DNA of 64,000 nucleotides from Lunularia cruciata (GCA_948567375.1 OX419758.1:66097001-66161000); one strand, 5' to 3'; shown: positions 9,010-20,512, counted from the first letter of the stretch. Numbers and translations: made by a program. The notes: generated by a model not told the origin, from the letters alone.

Positions 9010-11603
9010 CGTCGCTTTCGATCTCGATCTAGCTAAAACCAACTTGCTTTGCTTAGCAGTATTTCTTGCCCTTGATAAATTCTCCCCCAATAATCCTAAC
9101 TTCTCATCCTCAAGGCAGGTCAGGGCTCCAAATTTGTCCTCAGGCAGAATTCACCTAGTCCTTCCCGTGGACTGTGTAACTCCAATCTGAATTCAATGTC
9201 CATGCATGGAATTAATTAACCCTTGACGACGCCGTCGATATGTTGTGGCGATTGATTAAGATTCTTTGTTCATGGACCAGCGAGCACGAGTGAAAAGGAA
9301 AATCTCATCATTCCACTCTACGCTACCTTCCCTACGTAGTCAGCATCGGCATCATGAACTCACTAGAATCTCCGAACCCTTGTCCTCACTCAAGCTTGGT
9401 AAGTTTCTTCTCCAGCTATTCCTAAAGGCAAAAGCCGGCTCAGTAGACAGACAAAGCAAAAAGTTGAGGTTAGACAGACCAGAGTAGACCAAGACTTTCG
9501 ACAAGGTGACGAACAAATTTTGGAAGGAAGGAATCCTTTGGTTCCTCGGCCCATGGTTGACTTCACCATTCAAGACACCCGACTACTGCTCATACAAGAG
9601 TTTGGGGGCCAATATTGATGGTCTAGACGATAACAACTGGTGAAAGTCTTTCCCCTTCGAAGTGTGTGTCTGGGACCAACTACCGGGTCGTACTTGAAAA
9701 GGTAACTTTGGGTAACATCGCCAACATACAATCCTAGTGTGTGAAGTGTTGTGCCGAAATTCTGTTTCTTCGTAGATCATCTCTCTCGCTCTCTCTCAAA
9801 CCCACACACAAAACACACTATCCAGTTGTGATAGAGGTTCTAGCTTATCATATCAGAGCTGAGGAGGGACCATTAACGTATCGCTTTGTTTCTGCCAATC
9901 AGGTGTGGGAGATCAATCCAATCTACGATCTAATTTCGTGGGCCTGCTGCTGTCCCGGAATCTGGACTTTTAACTACTTTCAGGGGAATTTCACGAGTCT
10001 AACCAACTGAGCTCTCTAAAAATGGGAAGTTGGAAGCCCAGACTTCCTCACTCCGTCCCTCAGCTGAATACATGGATGCCACGAGATATTGCTGCCAGAA
10101 CCGGAGAACAGGTGCAACACACTTTCCTAGTAAGCAAAAAGAATATTCAAGTCTTGACTTCTGCACGATGTTGTCTCTCATGCTTCCCAGCAATATCAGC
10201 ATCATCCAGTCAATCGACAACTGAAGAGATAAAGCCTCGGTCCCCCTTTATTTCCATGTAAGGGTTACACCAAGCAGAAACAAATAAAACCTACGCACAG
10301 TTCACTTCCTCCCGAATCTATTCATAGAAAAACTTATCCACTAACTACTGTTTCGAGGGATTGATCACTGCCGTACACAGAGGTTTTAACAATCATTGAA
10401 TAAGTGGTGTGATTAGTTTGTTGCAGAAGACTTGGCTTGCTAGAGCTCTCGTTCGGTTAGGTCTCGGTTGATAAACTTCCAGTGAAGCATTGAGCCAGCA
10501 TCTTTATCAATGTGCAATCATATCTATCCACGCGCTTATTCTTGCCACAATTATTCCGCTCTACAATAAAGATGATCTACGCATGATTAAAAATAGCTAC
10601 CAAAGATCTTATTGGGCATTAAATGATGTGTACTCAGTACAAATATGGTTTAGAGAAGTTCTATTACAGAGGTACTGGAAATGTCTGCAAGCCGTCAATG
10701 GATCAAATTAACACATCAAGCGACATTTTTGTGAAATTGAGCTCATTAGTGTTCTAATGACTCCAAAGACAATGATACAATCGAGCATAACCCCTACTGT
10801 ATACGCTTACAATGTAGAAGCCCATTCATTATCTCGAGCACAAGGGGGTTTCCAAGGTTTGAGAAAGCGAAATGACTTGAGGTTGATCGATGAGCACACG
10901 ATCTGTATGTTATTTGGGGTGGGCCAGCCAGCATCGTCGGTAGTACAGCACTGTACTTTAGATTTCAGTGATCCGAGCTTGGAGAAAGCTGAACTAACTC
11001 GATTGTGTTTGTCGATGCCACTGCATAGTCCGTCTCCTCGCTAGGAGAAATTACCGCAGCTCCTCGAAGCACTTTTTACCTTGTGGAGAAAGTTCTATTA
11101 ATACTCTGGTAGTTTAGGAAGTAAGAAATGCCTCGCTATTATTCCTCAAGCCCAGCCAGCATGGTGAGGTTAGTGAGACAAATGTCTTGCTGGTGACCTC
11201 GAGGTCCCTAGACTAACTGAGTGTTGCTTGTGGAAACAAACTTCATGTTTGAGCAATGAGAAAGTGCATCTTTAGTACTCATTAGTACCAGTTTTGTGGT
11301 TGTTGATAGATTGGTTGTGGAGACTTATGTGACGGAGGTGAACGATATATCCTTTTCTCTCCAGATGTTATTGCGACATACACGAGATAATCTTTCCCCA
11401 CGAACACACAAGGACCTTCTAGTTTTTGCTTCACTATCATCATATTATACTAGAGGTTTACACTCTTCTTGAAAGAGTGACAATGTCAGCATACACTACA
11501 TTCTCTCATAGTTGACTTGTCCATTCGTCAAGTTACTAGAACACATCTTCTCTCTTGCTCCAGCAAGGGTGCAGGCTCTTGGATCCTAACTTGACGATGC
11601 ATT

Positions 11604-11643
11604 AAGGTATTCCGACTCGCATCAAGGTATTCCGACTCGCATC
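11604..11643 (+). repeat. Two exact 20-bp tandem copies
   Basis: AAGGTATTCCGACTCGCATC is repeated twice without mismatch directly before the truncated LINE-like coding fragment that follows. It may mark the insertion junction. Confidence 0.9.
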
Positions 11644-11662
11644 AATTATTTTTTATACAGCG

Positions 11663-12211
11663 ATGAGGTTTTGTCTAGGTTTGGTTCACCAATTTGCATC
11701 ATCATTACTCACTGGCGAGTGTGGTTCTAAACTAGATGCAATCGCGGTCCATATGACACGGTGTCCTCTTGGAGGACAAAGGATAGCTACCCATGATGCT
11801 ATTAAGGATATAATGTTTGCTATGGCACGAGAGAGTGAATACTTGGCTTGGACGGAGTGTTCATATGCTTTGCAGATAACACGTGTCAAGGTAGACTTAT
11901 ATTTGGTCCGAGATAATCAGACAATAGTAACGGATGTTATGGTTACAAAGCCTACGCGTGATATAATTTTGGAGGGAGTGATTACTCATCCCCTTGGATG
12001 GGCGGCAAACGCAACAGTACCACTCTCACTCTCATACTTAGTAACATATTTTAGACAGCTTACAGTACCACTCTCACTCTCATACTTAGTAACATATTTT
12101 AGACAGCTTACGCGCATTGCTCCACCAAGGGGAGTGGTTGGTGTAATCTACTGGAGAACAATCACACTAGATGATGTTTCTTTGGATATTCTAGTTGTTT
12201 GTAGTGCTTGA
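11663..12211 (+). pseudogene. LINE-like C-terminal endonuclease domain fragment
   Basis: Encodes the tail of a non-LTR-type element protein: Cys/His zinc-like residues, RCPLGGQRIATHDAIKDI, then VDLYLVRDNQTIVTDVMVT. The D-L...D-V-x-V-T arrangement and the C-P-x-G-G-x-R-x3-H-D block resemble the restriction-like (PD-(D/E)xK) endonuclease region after the RT of R2-like and related LINEs. No RT lies upstream, so the copy is 5'-truncated. Compared with the minus-strand copies at 24.4-25.2 kb it lacks about 50 residues after GWAANA and has a 48-bp tandem duplication. The endonuclease assignment is inference from motif layout; the family relation to the array copies is plain from sequence. Confidence 0.6.
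12014..12109 (+). repeat. Exact 48-bp in-frame tandem duplication
   Basis: Units 12014-12061 and 12062-12109 encode VPLSLSYLVTYFRQLT twice. The repeat preserves the frame of the LINE-like fragment and is nearly identical between units, so it is recent. Confidence 0.95.
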
Positions 12212-12445
12212 CTTACCTGACTCGGAAATCTTAGCTGCGGTCCGGCTAATTTCTCGGATAGACTCTCTCATGTTTCTGAGATAGTCTCTTTCGAGACTTG
12301 ACCCACTTTACCTATTTACCCATCCTTCATTTTTCCTACGCGGTCGCCTTTTTTCGTTCTTTACCTATTTTGTCTCACCCTTGTAGTGCTTGATGGAGTC
12401 TTCCCATCCCTTTTGTTTTCTGCGCGGTCGCACTTTCCACCTAGT
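12212..12445 (+). mobile_element. 3' UTR of the LINE-like fragment
   Basis: Contains two copies of a GCGGTCGC motif (near 12342 and 12423) and the block CTTGATGGAGTCTTCCCATC. The reverse complement of the same blocks flanks the tandem array at 17457-17745, which ties the two loci to one family. Confidence 0.65.
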
Positions 12446-13196
12446 ACTCTAAACATACTCTTGACATATACAATGCCCGAGGTGAACATTTGCAATCAAA
12501 TGTGATCAATGCTGTACTTCATTCCTGTAAAAGCTGGATCTGAGAGGCTGAGTTGGAATGCCAGCTTGGGATCGATTGACAAATGGGATATGTAAAGTAT
12601 GTAACGTAAAGAGAATGTTTGGTGGCTATGTCTGGCTGTTTGGTTACAGGGCGTCACTCATGGAGATGAAGAAGCAGAGACGATCAGAGCATGCTGGTGC
12701 AAATGCTGGAGAGAAGGTTGGAAATTAGGAAGAGGAGATTGGATAGTAATGGATCGGATATGTATCGTTTGATAGAGAAGAGCAGTAAGTGACGGAGTAA
12801 GTGCTGCTGCTGCTGCAGCACCGCCTCCTGCAGAAGGACAGCATAGCAGAGAGGAGAAGGAAGTGAAGAATGCAAGTGGCGCAAGCGGACAAGAGAACCG
12901 GTGGAGTCAAGGCGTTGTGTGAGCAGACCCTATGTGGTTGGGGTTTGGCAGCAGTTTAGCGATCAGCAGCTGCTTTTCCGAGACGACGAGGTGTGTGCAG
13001 TATCTGAACGGACTGACTTACTGATTACTGGGTAGCTGCTACTGTTGCTGTTGTTGTACATTACTGTACCCTCGCTGCTCTGTTGCTTTTCGTCCGCTGC
13101 TGCGGCGCTCTGCTTGTGTCGCAGTGTTGTCCGCAGGAGTTGCGGAGAAGGAGAATTTGTCAATGTAATATCAATACATAGTACTACTGTAATGCA
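12446..13196. other. Intergenic, no supported gene
   Basis: Contains (CTG)n near 12805-12820 and GAG-rich stretches. The open frames on the minus strand are Leu/Ser/Gln-rich translations of these tracts. I see nothing further. Confidence 0.4.
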
Positions 13197-13673
13197 TTGA
13201 ATTCAATCCAATGCCTTCAATTCATGTTTCTTTGGATGTTGCTGTTTACTGGCACGGAAAGGCACGAAACAAAAACAAAACTTTTCTCAGAGCTCAAGCA
13301 TCTATCCACAAAGTCCGGTCAGTCCGTGGCACTTATTATGACCACCATGTCACCTTGCTTCGCGGATCTTCCTCTGCGCTCTTCAGTGCTCTATGATGCA
13401 TCCATCATCCCTGAAGGTGCAGCAGAGAAGCAATTTTACACTGTTCGATTCCCTTCACGGCATCCCATAGAATGTTCCCAGGCATCTCCCTTTTCAAGTG
13501 TCGGAGCTAACCACGTCCTCATCGTTCTTCCCGAAGGAATCTGCAGTGAGGTAGTACTTGAGCGCAAAGTGCCAGTAGTTCTACGAGGCTTCTGCAGGAA
13601 CATACCGTTCAATTCCAATCCCACTGTAGGTCAATGCCTGCAAAATGAACCTGCAATGCCTCCTTGGTGGTAA
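13197..13673 (+). CDS. Unrecognised ORF overlapping an antisense frame
   Basis: A 158-codon plus-strand frame (including FYTVRFPSRHPIECSQASPF) overlaps a minus-strand frame of 62 codons at 13436-13624 (with NGMFLQKPRRTTGTLRSSTT) that also looks protein-like. Base composition is balanced and unlike the AT-rich repeats. I cannot tell which strand, if either, is coding, and I recognise no family. It could be a gene fragment or an exon of an unseen gene. Confidence 0.25.
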   Translation: MNSIQCLQFMFLWMLLFTGTERHETKTKLFSELKHLSTKSGQSVALIMTTMSPCFADLPLRSSVLYDASIIPEGAAEKQFYTVRFPSRHPIECSQASPFSSVGANHVLIVLPEGICSEVVLERKVPVVLRGFCRNIPFNSNPTVGQCLQNEPAMPPWW

Positions 13674-14128
13674 CACACGGTTCCATCATGAATATGTCTC
13701 CAGGTCTAGCCTTTTTAATCCGATTGCATGGGGATATATAGGTTTTCATGATTGATTGATATGATTTGGATACACCAGAGTGTCATAGTCATATTGCAAG
13801 AAACACATGACGACGAGGTTGAGGGATCTTGGTGAAGGAGATGTGGTGAAGTGAGTGACGGAGGAGGTACCCTGCTGTCCCATTCCAGGACCACTGAGGA
13901 ACATGTGTTGTAAGCAATGCATGTGGATATACAACACTCGAGTGGTAGTAGTAGTAATGGTTTCGTAGAAATATGCCGCTTGTTTCCATTACAGTAGCTT
14001 CAGCGGAAGAAGACCTCTCAGAAGGCAGAAGCAGTTTCTGGAAGTTGGGGAACGTACAAACATCCCTCCTTGACTTGTGCTCAAATGTGTTGACCTGGAT
14101 GTGCAGAACTCAACAGTTGAGAGGACGA

Positions 14129-14162
14129 GGGGAGGGGAGGGGAGGGGAGGGGAGGGGCGGGG
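14129..14162 (+). repeat. (GGGGA)n tract with G-quadruplex potential
   Basis: Seven runs of four G separated by single A or C. Sequence of this type can fold into a G-quadruplex. It lies in no gene. Confidence 0.85.
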
Positions 14163-15465
14163 CACCCTTTTCACTGAAGATAAGGTTTGACAAAGAGGAG
14201 ATGGTTCATCCCTCTTGGCCACCAGTAACTGCAGAGCAGAAACCATTATCCAGCTACTGGTGCAACCAAGAGGGCGCTAATTAAAGTGCAGCAGCAGCAG
14301 CTTCTGTGCTCGCTGCCGGTTACTTATTTGCCTCGAATGCAATCGCGTTTAACGCTGCTGGGTTGGCAAAGCTGAACTCATCAAAATCAGAATCATTGTC
14401 CAGATACCGCAGCTTCCATCGCCCTTATTTGTCCCAGACTGCATGTACTTTACAATAGAAGAAAGTCCACTGCTCTTCCACACGAGGTACTTACTTACGT
14501 CCATGCGTGCTCAATTTAGACCCGACATCATCACACCACTTGCACCTGCAGATTCTGATGGCATCTCATTATATCTTCGTAGAAAGTGGAGGAACATTAG
14601 GTAGAGAAGGTTACAGTCTCAACCTGCTTGAGTCATACACATTTCATTCTGCCACCTTCCCAACGAACTTCCAGCTATGAGTAATCCTCCACTCTTTATC
14701 TCACAGAATAATTCAAAGGGGAAGGTACAATCATCTCATTCTCGAAATGGAAAGCAAATAACATTTTGAGCCGGAGCTCCAGCGAGTTTGGGATAGGCGC
14801 TGAATTTTCATCGCTACGTGGTTATGGAATCCTTCCTCCAATCCAGGGAGGAACTACTTACTATCATGCCACGCATAAGGGGTAACTGCTCAGACACTAC
14901 TCAGAGCTTCTCACATAGATATTGCCTTAGATTGCCTTAGATACTGCAGGAACGATGATTCCTTCACTGTTTCGACTTTTATTTAATAATAACAACCAAT
15001 ACAGTTGTAGTTTGTGTACTTTCTTGACCAGACCATATCCATGGGGTAGGTTAAACGCTGATATAGCTGCTATGCTGACAACACAGCAACAAGAGCAACA
15101 ATAGAAAATAATGCTCTTGAGACACGGCAGGCTTTCTCGAGAGGTCACCTGAGGGTGGGGACGCAGGTCTCTACTATGACATCAGGTGATTTCTTATGAA
15201 GGTCACAATCGACTAAAATTAGATTCCTTCCTCCTCTTAGAACATTACAGCCCGATAATCCTCAATGTCATAGAATTCTACATACTAACACAGTGAGTGA
15301 AATCATCCCCAAAAAACGAATCACTCTTCGTGCTGTACAGTATCTGTACAAGCTTTGCTTGCTTACTACTTAGATCTTCCATGAAGTGAAGCCTATTGAA
15401 GTAGATCGATATACAATTAAACGCTAATTACAGATCAGCACTGGACAATATCCTCGTTAAGAGAA

Positions 15466-15500
15466 GGGGGGGGGGGGGGGGGGGGGGCGCGGGGGCGGGG
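15466..15500 (+). repeat. Poly-G tract
   Basis: About 22 consecutive G, then CGCGGGGGCGGGG, followed by (GA)n. Strong G-quadruplex potential; also a likely site of sequencing error in run length. Confidence 0.85.
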
Positions 15501-17456
15501 AGGAGAGAGAGAGAGTTTATCAAGCGCAATTCACCCACCCACTCACAGCAGAAGAAGCCACAGACTGAACCTATGGATTTTACGAAATTGCCGAGCGAGG
15601 TTCAGGGGTTGCCTTTAGGTTCTTTTCGGGAGTGAGTCAAACAGACAAGTTCACTGATTCTCGGTGGCGAGATACACGCTTTAGGGCTATGGAACACAAC
15701 GACCGTCATCCATGAATAATTTCAGGGCAGAAAACAATTTTTTTGGAAGGATCCATCACCTCGCGGGGATTTATCACTGTACACTGAACAGGAGAACTTC
15801 GCTGATTTGTCCTGTTGGAAAATTTCTCCAAACTTTGGTTTTTTGAGCCAGGCGAAATCTGGACAACTTGGGGAGGAGAGGAAGTTGCACAAGTCGAGTC
15901 GTAGAAATCTTCTTCGGGAGGATCTACCCACTGTTTCCGAACAGTTCCCTGGCTTCTAGCCTTCCCAAGCCAGCAAACAAACAGACAATCAATCAAGCCA
16001 GACGATCTAATCTACTCTACTCCACTCAACTCCAGTGTACTGCACAGTTGGCCGCTGGTGCTTCCGGAAGTTGGCACACGCACCCATAAAGCTTAGAAGC
16101 TCCAGGTCCTCCTCCTCCTCCTCCTACACAGCTCAAAGAGTCGATCGAGGTGCCGCCGCACCAAACAACTCACGGTTCGACCACTGCCGCAGATTCTTGA
16201 AGATCCCCCGCGTGTGTCGAGATGTAATTTGATCTTGATTTACTATCGCTAGAGTCTCTCAACTTTCTTGTCAATATGTGAAGTAAGGAGACCTCCATTG
16301 ACAATCTCAACACACTTTCAGCGGAAATTTGAGTACGGTAGTATTCATTTGAGACGAACAAAGTGCAAATGGGTGAGAAAGGCCATGAAAGCCTGAACGT
16401 TTCGAATTAGAATTCCAGCATTTATACGAGCAGTTTTTTCTGCACGAAGTACATTATCCAACAAAATATGATTTCTTATCTGTCATCGACGCAGTCGACC
16501 GAAGAAACTCTGGGAGGAATTAATCATAACAGATAAAATCTTCGTCTGTTTCAAGGACATTGGTAAAATTAAATCGCCTCTTCCTCTCCATCTTCTCCCC
16601 CGTTACTTATTAGACCGTGGGTTGGATTCCTCGTTCGCAAACCTGATCAGCAGAACTGACGATTGGACGAACTCTTTGTCCGTAGCATGACGACGCCGTT
16701 GCTTCCGCATCCACCCGGAGAGGGGCACGTGGCTGCACAGGTTCCTGGGAGGAAGAATGGCTCCATCATTTCGCAATTTGCGCAAAATGCACTTTACCTT
16801 TTCCAGCAAAGAAGGGCCTGATCGATGCCTGTGTACTATGAGGAGAAAAGCTGATCAATCGGTTCGATTTCACCTTTTCCTGCCCCGGTACAGACGGACG
16901 GAAATGAAGGCTTCTTTACTTCTGCGAAAAGGAAAACAAATTTAATGCCAACTCTTTTCACGTGAACAAAATTTCTGACGCAAATCCTGACTCGGGCTGT
17001 AGGCAGCCTACGGAATTAAGCAATACGGAAAGTGCTACGGCTACGGCCAGGGACTACCAAAGGACCGCGGTCTGATCAGCTGACTCAGGTCAAGTCAGGT
17101 CAGGTCAGGATAACTGTCCTGTGCCGGCGAGCGGCGCGCTGCAGACTTCCCTAAATAACGGCCCGTCCAGGCCAGCGTGGGTGGCCCGGGCCCTGGTTGG
17201 TGCAGTGGTTCCACAACCGTCTCCAGTTATTCATAGCTTTCATGTTTATGACGGTTTTATATGCATTTTTTATTCTTTTGTATTGTATTTTTGAGGCTGA
17301 GGTTCCAAAATCTAATTTCATGAATCTAATTTCCACGCGGTCGCCCTTGTCCATTTCATGAAGTAGAGAAAGCTCATGTTATCCTTGTCATACATATATA
17401 AAGTTTAATTAGTTTAAGTTCCAGTTATAGATAAAATATTTGTGTAGAGCTTGCAG

Positions 17457-17745
17457 TAATTATGGAATAAGAAGAGCAAAAGGCGACCGCGCAGGAAAAA
17501 GGAAGGATGGGAAGACCCCCATCAAGCCGTACAAGGGAGAGACAAAAAAAGGTAACATGGGGCTAAGCCCCAATAGAGTCTATATGAGAAATCTGCCCCA
17601 ATTATGGAATCATTATATTGCTTAAGGAAAAAGGCAACCGCGTAGGAAAGACTAAGGATAGGAAGACCCCATCAAGCTATACAAGGGAGAGACAAAAAAG
17701 GTAACATGGGGCTAAGCCCCAATAGAGTCTATATGAGAAATCTAC
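17457..17745 (-). repeat. Duplicated 3' UTR block of the LINE-like family
   Basis: Two direct repeats of roughly 145-150 bp (17457-17598 and 17599-17745), each with GGCRACCGCG, a block complementary to CTTGATGGGG, and GGGGCTAAGCCCC. They are the reverse complement of the 3' UTR at 12.3-12.44 kb. They form the 3' end of the minus-strand array that follows. Confidence 0.75.
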
Positions 17746-18455
17746 CCTAACCGAGCTATGCAAGTCGTACGGTCTACACTCAACTGGACCATCCAAAGAA
17801 ACATCACCTAATGTGATTGCTCTCCTATGGATTGCACCAACCACTGCCCTCTCTAGAGCAATGGACACATGCTGTCTAAAATATGCTACAAAGTATGAGA
17901 GTGAGAGTGGTACCCCTAACGCCTAACATAATAAGCTCTCGCGCACTCCTTGACAAATGTGTCAAATGCCGTGTCCATCGCCCCATATAACTCCAACGCT
18001 AGAGGAACAAAGAGGTGACCTCGCTGCATGCCCCTATACTTGGAGACCTTGCGACCTGCTGCTGCACTTGCCGCCCATCAAGGGGATGGGTAATCACTCC
18101 CTCCAAAACTATATCCCGCGTAGGGTTCATAACCACGACATCCGCTACTATCACCTGATCATCCCAATAGAGTCTATATGAGAAATCTGCCCTACCATAT
18201 CCGAGCTATACAAGTCGTAGGGTCTACACACAACTAGAGCATCCAAAGAAACATCATCTAATGTGATTGCTCTCCTATGGATTGCATCAGCCACTGCACT
18301 CTATAGAGCAATGGACACATGCTGTCTAAAATATGCTACAAAGTATGAGAGTGAGAGTGGTACCCCCTAACGCATAACATAATAAGCTTTTGCGCACTCC
18401 TTGACAAATGTGTCAAATGTTGTGTCCATCGCTCCATATAACTCCAAGGCTAGAG
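17721..18455 (-). repeat. Tandem array of LINE-like endonuclease-domain units, part 1
   Basis: Units begin at the anchor AATAGAGTCTATATGAG. Unit A is 17721-18165; unit B starts at 18166 and is split by a retrotransposon at 18455. On the minus strand each unit encodes the stretch from about VTVADVVVTDPTR to a region ending SHIDSIG, with LFVPLALELYGAMD in the middle. Several frames are broken. Units C and D lie beyond the insertion. Confidence 0.8.
18451..18455. other. Target-site duplication (left)
   Basis: TAGAG directly before the left LTR, matched by TAGAG at 24087-24091. Removing the element restores the continuous array sequence GGCTAGAGGAACAAAG seen at other units. Confidence 0.95.
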
Positions 18456-18881
18456 TGTAAAAGACCAAATCCGAGGAGAGAAATAAGAGAATGAAAACTC
18501 ACATTGGGACACTTGAATGAGGGAAAACTCCGAGTGCCTAGCATGAGCTTTGGCCTTGGTATTTATAGGTAGCATACAAAGCCCTTGAGAAGCTTCTCAA
18601 CAAGCTTCCTCAAGCCACTTTCTTAGAGTGCAAGCCAAGAAAATAAACAAGCTTCTCAAGAAGCTTCCTTCTAGAAGCTGCCTACTTGGCTTGCAAGCTA
18701 AGCTAGTTGGAAATTTCTAGAAGCTTCCTTCTAGAAGCTACTTACTTGAGGTGCAAGCTAAGCTAGCCGAGAAGCTTTCAAAGAAGCTTCCTAGGTACTT
18801 CTGGAATATTCTAGGCTAATTTGTCTTATGTGCTACTTCGTAATCCCGACTAACTTTGTTGCTAAACTCCATATTGTTACA
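18456..18881 (-). repeat. 3' LTR of the chromovirus
   Basis: TG...CA termini. Read on the minus strand it has a cluster of GAAnnTTC/TTCnnGAA heat-shock elements between about 18800 and 18587, then TATAAATA at 18560-18567. TTCTAGAAGCTTC at 18715-18727 is a perfect three-unit heat-shock element. Confidence 0.92.
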
Positions 18882-18896
18882 TATTCCCCCGCCGCT
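18882..18896 (-). other. Polypurine tract
   Basis: On the minus strand GCGGCGGGGGAATA abuts the 3' LTR. This is the purine-rich primer site for plus-strand DNA synthesis. The second family copy has the same feature after 63547. Confidence 0.8.
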
Positions 18897-19140
18897 AGTT
18901 GGTGAGGTCCTTGTCGCCAGTGAAGCTTCAAAGTCCTAGATGGCCATCTATGCATTCTAGAGGTGAGAAAGAGGTTCCCATATGGCATCATGAAGGGGAT
19001 ACCCTTTCCAAAGGACCTTGTACTCCGTACGGCCTCGTGGAATATGGCAACGCGCAAGGATACAATCAACTTTGAACTCCTCATGATCATTGATAGAGAT
19101 AGGAAGAGGGGGAGATTGGACTCAAGAGGAAAAGGAAGAG
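18897..19140 (-). pseudogene. Chromodomain of the chromovirus, with stops
   Basis: Minus-strand frame reads INDHEEFKVDCILARC, then TEYKVLWKGYPLHDAIWEPL. These are the aromatic and acidic signatures of a chromodomain, used by chromoviruses to direct integration to marked chromatin. Three TAG codons follow within a dozen codons where the second copy (63.5-63.8 kb) has CAG, so each is a single C-to-T change. Confidence 0.85.
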
Positions 19141-19159
19141 GGGCTAGGAACAAAGTGTT

Positions 19160-20101
19160 TCAACTTGGAAACATGAAAGACAGGATGGATACGCATGTGA
19201 CAAGGCAAGGCAAGGCAAGTCGATAAGCAACATGAGAGACAATTTGGGTGATATCAAAGGGTCCTATCCAATTAGGTGCAAGTTTAAGAACTTGGGTATC
19301 AAGTGGGAGAGGGAGGTTACTAGAGGATAGCATGACTTTATCACCAACTTCAAAGGTGAGATCACCATGATGGTGGTTTGCGTATTGTTTTTGGCGATTT
19401 TGAGCAACAAGGAAGTGAGACTTGGCTTGTTGGAGGGATTGGGATATAGTGGTCAAGAATGTGGAAGTATGAGGAACTTGAGATGGATGGGGAGCAAGAA
19501 GAGAATCTGGAACAAGTGGATCCTGGCCAAAATTGAGAAAGAAAGGAGAAAATCCGGTGCTTGCCTGTTTGGAATTGTTGTAGGCAAATTCTGTAGTTGC
19601 AAGACATTCGTCCCAAGTGGTATGGTGGACATTGACAAAGGCACGCAACATATCCTCCAATGTACAATTTGCATGTTTGGTTTGTCCATCAGTTTGAGGA
19701 TGATAGGCTGTGGATAAAGCAAGCTTGGTGGCGAGTATCTGGAAGAGTGCTTGCCAAAACTTCTTGGTAAATCAAGGATCACGGTTGGAGATGAGTACAC
19801 ATGGCATCCCATGATGCTTGAAGACATTGTTGAAGTAGATTTGCGCTAAGGTTGGAGCATACACAATATCACAGGTTGGGGCTAAGTGGATTTGCTTACT
19901 AAGCTTATCCACAAACACCACAATTGCAGTGTGTTCTTGTTTTGTCTTTGGCAAGGATGTGATGAGATCCAAGCTCACATGCTCCCAGCAAGCGGATGGA
20001 ATAGCAAGTGGTTGAAGGAGTCCATTCAGCTTTTGGTTGTTGGCCTTGTTACGTTGGCAACTCTCACACGATCGGACAAATTCTCGAACATCTCGTGTCA
20101 T
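19160..20101 (-). pseudogene. Integrase of the chromovirus, inactive
   Basis: Zinc-binding remnant CESCQRNK and core Asp in EHVSLDLITSLP lie in the frame at 19772-20101; the second Asp is in SNRDP. The third catalytic position, normally Glu in DGQTE, reads DGQTK at about 19680 (one G-to-A change), which should abolish integration. The C-terminal part (19160-19660) includes FAYNNSKQASTGFSPFFLNF and ends early because an extra CAAGG unit at about 19200-19216 shifts the frame relative to the second copy. Confidence 0.88.
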
Positions 20102-20512
20102 GTTGGGCCACCATCATTGACGTTGGAGGGTACTCAAGGTCTTCTTCACATCCATGTGAACTGCGATGGGTAAATCATGGGCTTCTTGAAGGCACACAAG
20201 TCAAAGATCACCTTTAGTTGGAACATAGATCTGGTCCTCATGGAATAAAAGGCCCTCCTTGATGGAGAAGTTGTTGTACTCCTTATTGCATGCCGTAAGG
20301 TGACCTTGTACCATTTGGAAGAAGGGTTCCTGATATAGAGTTGACTGAAACTCGTTTTGGACCTTAGAGTCAACTGACACTGTTGAAATTGCCATTGTGA
20401 TGAGAGGAAGAGACTTCAAATCAGGTCGTCGTGATAAAGTATCAAGGATGACATGGAACCGACCTGGTTTGTACTCAAGTTTGATGTCATACAGTTGGAG
20501 TTGTTCCTCCCA

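Larger units (their letters stand above)
7019..11590. other. Intergenic region without a supported gene
   Basis: About 4.5 kb. The part at 7.2-9.2 kb has the same CT-rich, trinucleotide-rich character as the invertase leader and could be promoter or leader sequence of an unseen transcript. The open frames are low-complexity, overlap on both strands and show no recognisable domain. Around 9488-9640 a short frame reads FDKVTNKFWKEGILWFLGPW before a stop; it may be a relic of a coding repeat. Simple repeats and inverted repeats are listed separately. Confidence 0.4.
13674..17449. other. Intergenic region without a supported gene
   Basis: Nearly 3.8 kb with no recognisable coding sequence. It holds two G-rich tracts (listed separately), a (TCC)n tract at about 16106-16125 and short CAGGT repeats at about 17088-17108. 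Minus-strand frames near 15.7-16.0 kb overlap one another and have no recognised domain. From about 17.2 kb the sequence turns AT-rich and carries a GCGGTCGC motif of the LINE-like 3' UTR family. Confidence 0.4.

Noticed and set aside
9945-10019. tRNA-like or tRNA-derived SINE promoter on the minus strand (AGCTCAGTTGGTTAGACTC with a B-box-like CCAGATTCC downstream)
   Set aside because: The A-box part is good, but the B box is poor and no acceptor stem or anticodon arm can be drawn. At most a decayed tRNA-derived relic.
12684-12910. Leu/Ser/Gln-rich minus-strand frames
   Set aside because: Produced by CTG and GAG tracts; no start context or family similarity.
18833-19153. Minus-strand open frame of 106 codons over the chromodomain
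   Set aside because: It is the wrong frame. The true chromodomain frame, confirmed by the second copy at 63.5-63.8 kb, overlaps it and contains stops.
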